Numbered from the stretch's first letter, positions 1 through 8,240 are shown. The stretch is 38,031 bases of DNA from Aneurinibacillus danicus (GCF_007991215.1 NZ_BJXX01000154.1:1-38031), one strand, 5' to 3'. Notes: generated by a model not told the origin, from the sequence alone. Translations and numbers: made by a program.

Positions 1-62
1 TTTTTTCTTCCTTCCTCTTCTCCTTCTTTCCTCAAGATTTTCACAGAAAAGGGGCTAAAATC

Positions 63-1268
63 GTGAGAAATACATGGGAGTTTTATTCAACAGAACGGAT
101 CGTTTTCGGAAACGGCGCCATCAACCAGCTTGATGCCATTTTACAGCGTATCGGGGCCAAGAATGTCCTGCTCATTACCGATCCCGGCATCGTGAAAGCG
201 GGCATCGCCGACCGTGTCGTATCTCTATTAAAAGACGCAAACTATCAAGTGATCGTCTATGACAACGTGGTACCGGAACCGCCGGTGTCAAGCGCGATCG
301 AATGCTATGAATTTGCCAGGTCGCAAATGGAAACCGACGCCATCATCGGGCTTGGCGGCGGCAGCAGCATCGATATGGCCAAAATTGCCGCGCTGCTCGT
401 CAAATACGGCGGCCATCCGCTTGATTACTACGGCGGCGAGAATCAAATTCCGGGTCCGATCGCACCGCTTATTGCCATCCCGACAACGGCGGGTACCGGC
501 TCGGAGGTAACGTCCGTCGCTGTCTTAACCGATACGGAAAACAATATCAAAGCTGGTATTTCTGACAACTACCTGCGTCCTGCGGTCGCGCTGCTCGATC
601 CGGAGCTGACGGTTGGCCTGCCGCCGTATGTAACGGCCTGCTCGGGTATCGATGCTCTGTCGCATGCCGTTGAGGCGTATACCGCAAAAGATTTTAAATA
701 CATTCAGGCAGAAGGGCCGATTTTATTCCAGGGATCGCTGCCGATTAGCGATGCGCTGGCCCTGCATGCCATCAAACTTATTGCTCAAAACCTGACGCTT
801 GCCGTACAGCAGGGAAGCAATCTCGAAGCGCGGGGCAATATGCTCATCGGCAGTCTGCTTGCCGGCATGGCATTCTCCAATGCCGGAACTGCACTCGCGC
901 ATGCGCTCGCCTATCCGATTGGCGGTCTTGTAAAATCCCCGCACGGAGAGACGACCGGGCTTTTGCTGCCGTACGTCATGCAGTATAACGCAGCGACAGA
1001 AACCGAAAAGCTCGGTGCGGTTGCCGAAGCGTTTGGTGTTCAGACAGAAGGCCTGAGTGCGAAAGAAAAAGCATGGGCGGCGGCGGATGCCGTATTTGAA
1101 TTACTTGAAGACATTGGATTGCCCACACGCCTTTCGCAGATTGGGATTAAAGAAGAAGATCTACCGGGCATTGCCGAGAAATCATTAGAAATTGCCCGCC
1201 TTGTCCGGAACAACCCGCGCGTTCCGACACAAAAAGGACTGGAAGAATTACTGCGTAGGGCGTTATAA
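63..1268 (+). CDS. Iron-containing (group III) alcohol dehydrogenase
   Basis: Predicted cytoplasmic NAD(P)-dependent alcohol/aldehyde oxidoreductase of the Fe-ADH family, 401 aa. The dinucleotide-binding motif GGGSSIDMAK lies at residues 98-107 and PTTAGTGSEVT at 140-150. The usual four metal ligands are visible: Asp197 and His201 (GIDALSHAVEAY), His280 (LAHALAYPIG) and His294 (SPHGETTG). It is slightly longer than the usual 380-390 aa; the extra residues sit just after the first His ligand, around 210-226, where most relatives run directly into the PISD motif. The GTG start at 63 follows an AGGGGC ribosome site. It is the first complete gene of a plus-strand oxidoreductase cluster, with 28 bp to the next gene. 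No promoter is seen in the 62 bases before it, so the operon probably starts upstream of the window. The substrate is unknown; context suggests a polyol or hydroxy-acid derived semialdehyde. Confidence 0.9.
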   Translation: MRNTWEFYSTERIVFGNGAINQLDAILQRIGAKNVLLITDPGIVKAGIADRVVSLLKDANYQVIVYDNVVPEPPVSSAIECYEFARSQMETDAIIGLGGGSSIDMAKIAALLVKYGGHPLDYYGGENQIPGPIAPLIAIPTTAGTGSEVTSVAVLTDTENNIKAGISDNYLRPAVALLDPELTVGLPPYVTACSGIDALSHAVEAYTAKDFKYIQAEGPILFQGSLPISDALALHAIKLIAQNLTLAVQQGSNLEARGNMLIGSLLAGMAFSNAGTALAHALAYPIGGLVKSPHGETTGLLLPYVMQYNAATETEKLGAVAEAFGVQTEGLSAKEKAWAAADAVFELLEDIGLPTRLSQIGIKEEDLPGIAEKSLEIARLVRNNPRVPTQKGLEELLRRAL

Positions 1269-1296
1269 ACCGTAAAGCGTAAAGGGGATGAAAAAA

Positions 1297-2298
1297 ATGG
1301 AAGAAAAAAACCCGATTATCGGCATTACGATGGGGGACGGCGCGGGCGTCGGTCCGGAAATCATCATGAAAGCACTGAAGCATGAAGAAATATATAACAT
1401 ATGCCGACCCTTCGTCATCGGGGACGCAAAACTTCTGGAGCGCGCCGCAGGCATTGTCGGAAACACTGCACAAGTACGCCGGATTGCATCGCTGGATGAG
1501 GCTGCTTTTGCGTACGGAACGGTTGAGTGCATCGATCTTGATTTACTGCCGGCGGATTTGCCGTTCGGACAGATTTCAGCGGAAGCTGGAAACGCGGCGT
1601 TCCGCTACCTGGAGAAAGCCATTCAACTCGCCAATGAAGGAAAAATCGACGCCATCTGTACGGCGCCGTTAAACAAAGAAGCACTGCACAAAGCGGGGCA
1701 TATCTATCCGGGTCATACAGAAATTCTTGCAGAGCTTACCGGTACGTCCGACTACTCGATGATGCTGTCTGCCCCGAAGCTAAAAGTTATCCATGTCACG
1801 ACGCATATCGGACTCCTGGACGCCGTGAAAAAAATTAATCCGTCTCGCGTATACACGGTTATTAAACTGGCGCACGATACGCTGCAAAAAGCCGGATACG
1901 AACAGCCGCGCATCGCGGTCTGCGGCATCAATCCGCACGCCGGCGAGAACGGATTGTTCGGTTACGGGGAAGAAGAAGAAAAGATCGTGCCCGCTGTACA
2001 AAAAGCCCGGGAAGAAGGCATTCTCGTATCCGGCCCTCTCCCGGCCGATACGCTTTTCTTCCGTACGACGCGCGGTGACTTTGATATCGTGGTCGCCATG
2101 TACCACGATCAGGGGCATGGGCCGGTCAAGGTGTTGGGACTGGAAGCGGGCGTAAATATTACGGTCGGATTGCCAATTATCCGTACAAGCGTCGATCACG
2201 GAACCGCCTTTGATATTGCTGGCAAAGGCATCGCTGACGATTTAAGCTTAAGGGAAGCCATTCGTCAGGCGGTTGAACTGGCGCCGCAACGAGTATAG
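1297..2298 (+). CDS. pdxA: PdxA-family 4-phosphohydroxy-acid dehydrogenase (probably catabolic PdxA2 type)
   Basis: NAD-dependent oxidative decarboxylase family of 4-hydroxythreonine-4-phosphate dehydrogenase, 333 aa from the ATG at 1297. I prefer this over the ATG at 1288, because the AAAGGGG ribosome site (1281-1287) abuts 1288 but is ideally spaced from 1297. The family's metal-binding histidines are present: His140 (YPGHTEILAELTG), His214 (GINPHAGENG) and His270 (AMYHDQGHGP). The N-terminal GITMGDGAGVGPEI is typical. Bacillales normally make PLP by the PdxST route. PdxA2 paralogs elsewhere oxidise D-threonate/D-erythronate 4-phosphate to dihydroxyacetone phosphate and CO2. A catabolic role with the neighbouring dehydrogenases is therefore my inference. 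The sugar-acid kinase (DUF1537/OtnK type) that usually goes with PdxA2 is not in the window. Confidence 0.9.
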   Translation: MEEKNPIIGITMGDGAGVGPEIIMKALKHEEIYNICRPFVIGDAKLLERAAGIVGNTAQVRRIASLDEAAFAYGTVECIDLDLLPADLPFGQISAEAGNAAFRYLEKAIQLANEGKIDAICTAPLNKEALHKAGHIYPGHTEILAELTGTSDYSMMLSAPKLKVIHVTTHIGLLDAVKKINPSRVYTVIKLAHDTLQKAGYEQPRIAVCGINPHAGENGLFGYGEEEEKIVPAVQKAREEGILVSGPLPADTLFFRTTRGDFDIVVAMYHDQGHGPVKVLGLEAGVNITVGLPIIRTSVDHGTAFDIAGKGIADDLSLREAIRQAVELAPQRV

Positions 2299-2320
2299 GA
2301 GGATAATAAGAGAATAGGAG

Positions 2321-2365
2321 CGACAAAGGAACAGCACGAAAAAGAGTCAGGCTGTTCCTTTGTCG
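2321..2365 (+). other. Intercistronic 15-bp perfect stem-loop
   Basis: Bases 2321-2335 (CGACAAAGGAACAGC) pair perfectly with 2351-2365 around a 15-nt A-rich loop. The hairpin lies between pdxA and the next dehydrogenase gene. No T-run follows, so it is not a standard intrinsic terminator. It could be an mRNA processing or stability element or a leaky attenuator that sets the ratio of upstream to downstream gene expression. Confidence 0.6.
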
Positions 2366-2394
2366 TACACATTACCATAAAACGGGGTGAGCAT

Positions 2395-3363
2395 GTGAAT
2401 AAGCCTAAAATTGTCGTAACAAGAAAAATTCCCGGGCCTGCGCTGGAATTACTGAAAGAGCACGGTGAAACGTATGTGTGGGATTCGGAAGAGGAAGCGA
2501 TTCCGTATGACATACTTGCGCATGAAATGAAAGACGCGGCTGCGCTTTTCACAAATGTAAGCGACCGCATTGACCGGGCTATTATTGAGGGAGCCCCCAA
2601 TTTGAAAGTCATCAGCACCATGGCTGTCGGATTTGACAATATCGATATACAGGCAGCAGGCGAGCGCGGAATTCCTGTAGGACATACGCCGGGCATTCTA
2701 ACGGAGGCTACGGCCGATTTAACGTTTGCGCTTCTGATGGCCACCGCCCGACGCATCGTGGAAGGTTCGGAATACGTGCGCAGCGGACAATGGCAAAGCT
2801 GGGGGCCGATGCTTCTAACCGGACAGGATATATACGGGGCAACCCTTGGCATTATCGGAATGGGGCGTATTGGAGAAGGCGTGGCCCGCCGGGCGCTTGG
2901 CTTCGAAATGAAGGTGCTGTATCACAATCGGAATCGAAAGCCGGAAGCCGAAGAGAAATGGGGCGTCGAGTACCGTGGGCTGGATGATTTGCTTCGTGAA
3001 TCCGACTTTGTCGTTTTGCTGGCTCCGGGCTCCGCGCAGAATAAACATATGCTGGGTGAGCGGGAATTCAAACTCATGAAATCAAACGCCGTCTTCATCA
3101 ATACGTCCCGCGGCACAAACGTCGATGAGGAGGCGCTCTATCGCGCATTGAAGAACAAGGAGATCTGGGCCGCCGGGCTTGATGTTTTTGCAAGAGAGCC
3201 GGTTGATCCTGCTCATCCCCTGTTGTCCCTGCCGAACGTCACGGTACTGCCTCATATCGGAAGCGCCAGCATTGCCACCCGGGAAAACATGGCGATGACA
3301 GCCGCACAAAACATTATCGCGGGTCTTAAGGGAAAGCCGCTGCACTTTGAAGTGAAACAATAG
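2395..3363 (+). CDS. D-2-hydroxyacid dehydrogenase (glyoxylate/hydroxypyruvate reductase type)
   Basis: NAD(P)-dependent reductase of 2-keto acids such as glyoxylate or hydroxypyruvate, 322 aa, the normal length for the family. The Rossmann motif GIIGMGRIGEGVARRA begins near residue 152. The catalytic trio is Arg239 (NTSRGTNVD), Glu268 (FAREPVDP) and His287 (LPHIGSAS). The start is GTG at 2395, placed by the ACGGGGTGA ribosome site; the overlapping ATG at 2393 runs straight into a stop. It follows an intergenic hairpin and precedes an SDR gene by 20 bp, so it is probably in the same operon. In this context it would interconvert a 2-keto and a 2-hydroxy acid in the degradation of a hydroxylated acid. 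The exact substrate cannot be read from the sequence. Confidence 0.88.
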   Translation: MNKPKIVVTRKIPGPALELLKEHGETYVWDSEEEAIPYDILAHEMKDAAALFTNVSDRIDRAIIEGAPNLKVISTMAVGFDNIDIQAAGERGIPVGHTPGILTEATADLTFALLMATARRIVEGSEYVRSGQWQSWGPMLLTGQDIYGATLGIIGMGRIGEGVARRALGFEMKVLYHNRNRKPEAEEKWGVEYRGLDDLLRESDFVVLLAPGSAQNKHMLGEREFKLMKSNAVFINTSRGTNVDEEALYRALKNKEIWAAGLDVFAREPVDPAHPLLSLPNVTVLPHIGSASIATRENMAMTAAQNIIAGLKGKPLHFEVKQ

Positions 3364-3383
3364 AGACAAAGGAGCGAAAAGAG

Positions 3384-4145
3384 ATGACGTATTTTGCCGA
3401 ACTGAAAGGCCAGAATGTGATCGTAACCGGAGGCAGCAAAGGAATCGGCTTTGATATCGCCCGCGCTTTCGCAGAATTGGGAGCCAACGTAATGATTACG
3501 GGACGCAATGAATCGGCGTTGAAAGAGGCGGTAGAGCAGCTGCAGCAGTTCAATGAGAACTGCTTCTTCCACGCTGCAGACATGTGCGATGTGGCAAGCG
3601 TACGGCATATGGTACATAGTGCCGGGGAGCGATTCGGCACGGTCGATGTGCTGGTCAATAATGCCGGTGTAAACATTACCAAACCGTTCACCGAAGTGAC
3701 GGAAGAGGATTGGGATACGGTCCTTGATACGAATTTGAAAGGCACGTTCTTTGCTTCTCAGGCTGCTGCCCGTTACATGATGGAACAGCGCAAAGGACGC
3801 ATTATTAACATTGTTTCTCAAATGGCCTTTGTCGGATATGTCAAACGGGCGGCCTATTGCTCAAGCAAGGGCGGTGCGGTACAGCTTACGAAGGCGCTCG
3901 CCATTGAATTGGCACCATACGGGGTGTTGGTTAATGCCGTCGCTCCGACTTTCGTGGAAACGGAATTGACTCGTCCGATGCTTGAAGATAAGACGTTTAG
4001 GGAGGACGTACTGCGTCGCATTCCGCTTGGCACTTTGTCCCAGCCTTCCGATGTTACTGGCGCAGTATTGTTCCTTGCTTCTAATCTCGCACGTTTCATT
4101 ACCGGTGATACAATAAAAGTGGACGGCGGCTGGACCGCCATTTAA
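3384..4145 (+). CDS. SDR-family oxidoreductase (gluconate 5-dehydrogenase / FabG-like)
   Basis: Classical short-chain dehydrogenase/reductase, 253 aa, cytoplasmic. The cofactor motif TGGSKGIG is at residues 15-22, NNAG at 92-95, and the catalytic Ser145, Tyr158 and Lys162 (AYCSSKGGA) are all in place. The C-terminal GDTIKVDGGWTA is typical. The start ATG at 3384 follows AAAGGAGCGAAAAG. It sits between a 2-hydroxyacid dehydrogenase and a 3-hydroxyacyl-CoA-dehydrogenase-like gene. An isolated FabG would be expected beside fatty-acid genes, so a role on a polyol or aldonate is more likely here. Substrate preference is inference only. Confidence 0.88.
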   Translation: MTYFAELKGQNVIVTGGSKGIGFDIARAFAELGANVMITGRNESALKEAVEQLQQFNENCFFHAADMCDVASVRHMVHSAGERFGTVDVLVNNAGVNITKPFTEVTEEDWDTVLDTNLKGTFFASQAAARYMMEQRKGRIINIVSQMAFVGYVKRAAYCSSKGGAVQLTKALAIELAPYGVLVNAVAPTFVETELTRPMLEDKTFREDVLRRIPLGTLSQPSDVTGAVLFLASNLARFITGDTIKVDGGWTAI

Positions 4146-4173
4146 ATGGCTCTACATAGAAGGGGAGAAAAGG

Positions 4174-5112
4174 ATGAATCAAGAACGAATTTCCGTTATT
4201 GGTGCGGGGACGATGGGGCACTCGATTGCCCTGTCGGCTGCATGGTCCGGCTTTATGATCGATATATGGGGAAACGATGAAGCCGATATTGAGCGCGGCC
4301 GGAAAGCCGTACAAGAGAAAGTAAAAGTTCTTCAGGAATACGAAGCTGTAACTGCAGAAGAGGCACGGCAAATTACCGAACGCATTCACTTCTCACCTTA
4401 TATGGAAGACGTACTGGAAGAGGCTACTTTTGTCATTGAAGCAGCACCGGAGCATTTGCCTCTGAAGCAGGAGTTGTTCCAAAAGCTGGATGCGATTTGT
4501 TCGCCTTCTGTCGTGCTTGCCAGCAATACGTCCGGACTGAGTCCGACCAAGATTGCCGAGCGAACAGTGCATGCGGACCGGACCATTGTGACGCACTTCT
4601 GGAACCCGGCGCATCTGCTGCCGCTTGTTGAGGTGATACGCGGAGAGCGCACCTCGGATGCGACGCTGGAGCGGGCCATGGACCTGCTTCGGGCCATGGA
4701 TAAAAAACCGATCGTCGTAAAAAAAGATGTACTGGGTTCCATCGGAAACCGACTGCAGTATGCTCTGTTCCGCGAGGCGCAAAATCTGTTGGAACAGGGA
4801 GTGGCGACCGTGGAAGAAATTGATGCCGCGGTGCGATATAGCATTGGACGAAGACTTCCTGTTACTGGCCCGTTCATGACTGCAGATATGGGAGGGCTGG
4901 ATGTATTCGACGCCATTTCCAACTATTTATTTCCTGACTTCAGCAATGCACAGCAATCTTTGGAGACGATGCGTACGTTGGTAGATAATGGGCATTACGG
5001 CCAGAAGAACGGAAAAGGCTTCTATGAATGGACTCCTTCTTTCTCGGAACAGATGAATCGTGAGAGAGAGCGGGAGCTGATAGAGTGGGCCAAAAAAGAT
5101 AGGCAAAAGTAG
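4174..5112 (+). CDS. 3-hydroxyacyl-CoA dehydrogenase family protein (possibly hydroxy-acid 3-dehydrogenase)
   Basis: NAD-dependent 3-hydroxy-acid dehydrogenase fold, 312 aa. The N-terminal Rossmann motif VIGAGTMGHSIA covers residues 8-19. Active-site residues of the family are recognisable: Ser120 (SNTSGLSP), His141 and Asn144 (THFWNPAHLLPLVEV), Glu153 and Asn192 (GNRLQYALFREA). Only one catalytic unit is present and no enoyl-CoA hydratase domain or other beta-oxidation gene is nearby. That fits the branch that acts on free hydroxy acids (L-gulonate 3-dehydrogenase, carnitine dehydrogenase) as well as on CoA esters. The start ATG at 4174 follows AAGGGGAGAAAAGG. It is the last gene before a 115-bp AT-rich gap and the lar genes, so it may end the first transcription unit. 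Confidence 0.85.
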   Translation: MNQERISVIGAGTMGHSIALSAAWSGFMIDIWGNDEADIERGRKAVQEKVKVLQEYEAVTAEEARQITERIHFSPYMEDVLEEATFVIEAAPEHLPLKQELFQKLDAICSPSVVLASNTSGLSPTKIAERTVHADRTIVTHFWNPAHLLPLVEVIRGERTSDATLERAMDLLRAMDKKPIVVKKDVLGSIGNRLQYALFREAQNLLEQGVATVEEIDAAVRYSIGRRLPVTGPFMTADMGGLDVFDAISNYLFPDFSNAQQSLETMRTLVDNGHYGQKNGKGFYEWTPSFSEQMNRERERELIEWAKKDRQK

Positions 5113-5227
5113 CATATCCATACGCAGACATATAAACAAATTAATGGCATAATAAAACAAAGTATTATAATGTAACACGCGCTGTTGTATTTTGTTAGAT
5201 TTATATAGATAAGGAGACGTGGCTGTA
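5113..5227 (+). promoter_or_regulatory. AT-rich gap before larE with possible promoter
   Basis: This is the longest break inside the 63-8147 cluster and it is markedly AT-rich. A TATAAT hexamer at 5166-5171 is a candidate -10, but I see no good -35 at the right distance. No terminator hairpin is visible after the upstream gene, so read-through from the oxidoreductase operon is also possible. The ribosome site AAGGAG at 5211-5216 serves larE. Confidence 0.35.
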
Positions 5228-6052
5228 ATGACCAAAACACTGGAAGAGAAAAACCGGCATCTTACAGAAATTCTTCAGAGCATGGGACGTGTGCTCGTCG
5301 CTTTCTCTGGCGGTGTGGACAGCACGTTCTTGCTTGCGCGGGCCAAAGAAGCGTTAGGAGAGAATGTGCTTGCCGTTACTGCGGCATCCGAAACCTTCCC
5401 GACCCGCGAATTCAATCTGGCCGTAAGCCTCGCCGAACGCATCGGAGTACGGCATATTCAGACAAGGGTTAGCGAGCTTACGAATGCCGATTTTGTGAAA
5501 AACGAACCGGATCGCTGTTTCCACTGCAAAAGCGGACTGTATAGCCATGTACAGGAATTGATCGATCGCTATGGTGAGACGTATACCATTGTAGACGGTT
5601 CCAACATGGATGATTTGGGAGAGTACCGTCCGGGCATGAAAGCGGCCCGGGAGCGCGGTGTGCGAAGTCCGCTGCAGGAAGCGGAATTGTACAAAGAAGA
5701 AATCCGGATGCTGTCAAAAGAAATGGGATTACCTACATGGAATAAACCGTCTTTTGCCTGCCTGTCTTCCCGTATTCCGTACGGAACGAAGATTACACAG
5801 GAAAAGATTGACCAGCTTGATTTGGCGGAAACGTTCCTGTTAAATCTCGGCCTCTATCAGGTTCGTGTGCGCCACCACGATAAGATTGCAAGAATTGAAG
5901 TCACGCCGGAAGATATGCCAAAAGTGCTTGAGCACCATGAGAAAATCGATCGTGCCCTGAAATCCTACGGCTTCTCTTACGTTACCCTGGATTTGCAAGG
6001 ATACCGTTCCGGCAGCATGAATGAAGTACTGAAAGAGGCGCTGCGCAAATGA
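5228..6052 (+). CDS. larE: LarE, ATP-dependent sulfur transferase for the nickel-pincer nucleotide
   Basis: LarE adds sulfur to the pyridinium dicarboxylate precursor in synthesis of the nickel-pincer nucleotide (NPN), the cofactor of LarA-type racemases. The PP-loop ATP motif AFSGGVDSTFLL is near the N terminus. The sacrificial-type cysteine occurs in PSFACLSSRIPYG (Cys178). Two more cysteines form CFHC (Cys97 and Cys100). Such a CxxC plus C set matches LarE variants reported to bind a [4Fe-4S] cluster instead of sacrificing a cysteine sulfur. I chose ATG 5228 over GTG 5219 because AAGGAG at 5211-5216 is only 2 nt from the GTG. Length is 274 aa. The stop overlaps the larB start (ATGA), so the two are translationally coupled. 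Confidence 0.93.
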   Translation: MTKTLEEKNRHLTEILQSMGRVLVAFSGGVDSTFLLARAKEALGENVLAVTAASETFPTREFNLAVSLAERIGVRHIQTRVSELTNADFVKNEPDRCFHCKSGLYSHVQELIDRYGETYTIVDGSNMDDLGEYRPGMKAARERGVRSPLQEAELYKEEIRMLSKEMGLPTWNKPSFACLSSRIPYGTKITQEKIDQLDLAETFLLNLGLYQVRVRHHDKIARIEVTPEDMPKVLEHHEKIDRALKSYGFSYVTLDLQGYRSGSMNEVLKEALRK

Positions 6053-6855
6053 ACGACAAGCTGACGGAATGGCTGACCCAGGTTCAGCAGGGAACATTAT
6101 CTGTCGAAGAAGCGAAAGAAAGGCTGAAAACGTATGAAGCGCTGGGATATGCCACATTGGATACACACCGTGAGAAGCGGACCGGATTTCCGGAAGTGAT
6201 TTTTGGGGAAGGAAAAGCCCCGGAGCACCTGCTTGGCATTTTTGAGCAGCTTATGCGTAAACATCCAAAAGTGTTGGCGACAAGAGTAGATCAAAAGAAA
6301 GCAGAGTTTTTGCTGCGCCATCTTAAAGAACGCTATCCGGGAGAAGTCTTTCACTATCATTCCCTGGCCCGCACGTTTCATTGGATCAGCCAGCAATATG
6401 AAGAATCTTTGAAAGAGGGCTATATTGTCGTCGTATCTGCCGGAACATCCGATTTTCCGGTAGCGGAAGAGGCTGCTATTACCGCGCGGCTTATGGGCAA
6501 CCGCGTAGAAACGATTCATGATGTAGGCGTTGCGGGGATTCATCGGCTTCTCGATAAAACTCACATCATCCAGGAGGCGAATGTGGTCGTTGTGGTGGCC
6601 GGAATGGAAGGAGCGCTTGCAAGCGTAGTGGGCGGTCTCGTCTCCAAACCCGTCGTTGCGGTTCCTACAAGCGTAGGATACGGAGCCAGCATGAATGGAA
6701 TTGCGGCCCTTCTTTCCATGCTGAACTCCTGCGCAAGCGGCGTGGCCGTCGTCAATATTGATAACGGATTTGGCGCCGGTTATTATGCGGCGACCATCAA
6801 TCATACTATTCATACAGCAGCGCAAAGACCGGTCTTGGAGGAGGAGAGCAATTGA
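6049..6855 (+). CDS. larB: LarB, nicotinic acid adenine dinucleotide carboxylase/hydrolase
   Basis: LarB carboxylates NaAD and hydrolyses it to pyridinium-3,5-dicarboxylate mononucleotide, the first step of NPN synthesis. The protein is 268 aa. The C-terminal half is PurE-like, with AGTSDFPVAEEA at residues 131-142, HDVGVAGIHRLL at 157-168 and the catalytic-type Cys228 in MLNSCASGV. The following NIDNGFGAGYYAA is the family's C-terminal signature. Its ATG overlaps the larE stop and its own TGA overlaps the TTG start of larC, so larEBC is a tight translationally coupled unit. No larA is visible in this window. Confidence 0.93.
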   Translation: MNDKLTEWLTQVQQGTLSVEEAKERLKTYEALGYATLDTHREKRTGFPEVIFGEGKAPEHLLGIFEQLMRKHPKVLATRVDQKKAEFLLRHLKERYPGEVFHYHSLARTFHWISQQYEESLKEGYIVVVSAGTSDFPVAEEAAITARLMGNRVETIHDVGVAGIHRLLDKTHIIQEANVVVVVAGMEGALASVVGGLVSKPVVAVPTSVGYGASMNGIAALLSMLNSCASGVAVVNIDNGFGAGYYAATINHTIHTAAQRPVLEEESN

Positions 6856-8147
6856 GAGTATTGTACCTGGACTGTTTTTCCGGTATCAGCGGGGACATGA
6901 CAGTAGGGGCCCTGGTAGATGCCGGTGCTTCGGCAGAGCGGATTGAGCAAGAATTGAAAAAACTGCCGGTCTCCGGATATGAGATTGAATGGAGAACGGT
7001 TGTAAGGAAAGGAATTTCCGCAACTAAATTCGATGTGCACCTGGTAGCGAAAAGCCATTCCCACGATCATACGCATCATCAAGATGACCACGATCATCTC
7101 CATGAGCACACACACGCCCACCATCACGAACACGGCGGTGGGCACCATCATGGAGACGGGCATCATGAGCATCGGCATTACCGTGAAATTATCCGGATGA
7201 TCGATGCATCGGATTTACCGGAAGGCGTAAAAGTACGGAGTAAACAGATTTTCGCGCCGATCGCAGAATCCGAAGCTGCCATTCACGGAATTCCTGTCGA
7301 AGACGTTCATTTTCATGAAGTAGGCGCAGTCGATTCCATCGTTGATATCGTAGCGGTAGCCATCGCGCTCGAAGAGCTAGGAGTAGAGGCCGTTTATGCA
7401 TCTGCGGTTCCGCTCGGGTCCGGGCATATTCACTGTGCCCATGGCATATACCCGGTTCCGGCACCGGCCACGCTCGACATGCTGCGCGGCGTACCGCTTA
7501 TGCAAAGCACGCTGCCATATGAGTTAACCACACCAACCGGAGCGGGCATTATTGCGGGGCAGGTTCGGTCATTTGGCCCGCTGCCGTCCATGACCGTTAC
7601 CGCCATCGGTTACGGAGCCGGTACGAAGGACATTCCGGACCGGCCCAATGTGCTGCGAGTGATTATCGGTGAACTTTCGGATTCTTCGCGTAGACGCGGT
7701 GAGATCGAAACGATATCTGTCCTGGAATGCCAGATGGATGACATGAATGGAGAACACTTTGGTTATGTGCTTCCGAAGCTTCTGGATGCCGGGGCGCTGG
7801 ATGTGTTTTATACGCCGGTATATATGAAAAAGAGCCGGCCTGGCGTTTTAGTGACGGTACTTGCCGCTCCGCAAAATGCCGCAGCCTGTGAAGAGATTCT
7901 GTTGCTTGAGACAACGACGCTCGGAGTGCGGAAAAGTCTCTGGGAGCGGCGTATGCTGCAGCGGCAGATTGTTGATATGGAAACGCCGTTTGGAACCGTA
8001 AAGGTGAAACAGGCAATCAAAGCAGGCAAAGTCATACGACAAGTTCCGGAATATGAAGACGTACGCCGTATCGCAGAAACCACGGGAGTCCCCTTCTATG
8101 ATGTATATAACGCTGCGATAGCGTCAACGAAGCTTTCGGAAAAGTGA
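6852..8147 (+). CDS. larC: LarC, CTP-dependent nickel insertase (cyclometallase), single-frame
   Basis: LarC inserts nickel into the sulfur-bearing pincer nucleotide to complete NPN. The 431-aa protein starts at TTG 6852, preceded by GGAGGAG, and opens with YLDCFSGISGDM. A long metal-binding tract at residues 69-109 carries 21 histidines in 41 residues and probably holds or buffers nickel. The family body follows (HFHEVGAVDSIVDI; TTPTGAGI; MDDMNGEHFGYVLPKLLDAGALDV). In Lactiplantibacillus plantarum larC is split into larC1/larC2 and joined by a programmed frameshift; here it is one uninterrupted frame. It is the last gene of the cluster and is followed directly by an intrinsic terminator. Confidence 0.93.
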   Translation: MRVLYLDCFSGISGDMTVGALVDAGASAERIEQELKKLPVSGYEIEWRTVVRKGISATKFDVHLVAKSHSHDHTHHQDDHDHLHEHTHAHHHEHGGGHHHGDGHHEHRHYREIIRMIDASDLPEGVKVRSKQIFAPIAESEAAIHGIPVEDVHFHEVGAVDSIVDIVAVAIALEELGVEAVYASAVPLGSGHIHCAHGIYPVPAPATLDMLRGVPLMQSTLPYELTTPTGAGIIAGQVRSFGPLPSMTVTAIGYGAGTKDIPDRPNVLRVIIGELSDSSRRRGEIETISVLECQMDDMNGEHFGYVLPKLLDAGALDVFYTPVYMKKSRPGVLVTVLAAPQNAAACEEILLLETTTLGVRKSLWERRMLQRQIVDMETPFGTVKVKQAIKAGKVIRQVPEYEDVRRIAETTGVPFYDVYNAAIASTKLSEK

Positions 8148-8154
8148 AGATCGA

Positions 8155-8200
8155 AAAGAACGCAGCTTTCTCTTGATCGTAGGTTGCGTTCTTATTTTTT
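8155..8200 (+). terminator. Intrinsic terminator after larC
   Basis: AAGAACGCA (8156-8164) pairs with TGCGTTCTT (8185-8193), followed by A and six T. This ends the oxidoreductase-lar transcription unit just before the fru promoter. Confidence 0.85.
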
Positions 8201-8240
8201 TAAGGATAGCTGATGCATGAATGGTGTATCAGTCTTTTTT

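Noticed and set aside
6097-6825. 242-aa open frame antisense to larB
   Set aside because: Low-complexity, Arg/His/Phe-rich composition, no ribosome site, and fully opposite a well conserved gene.
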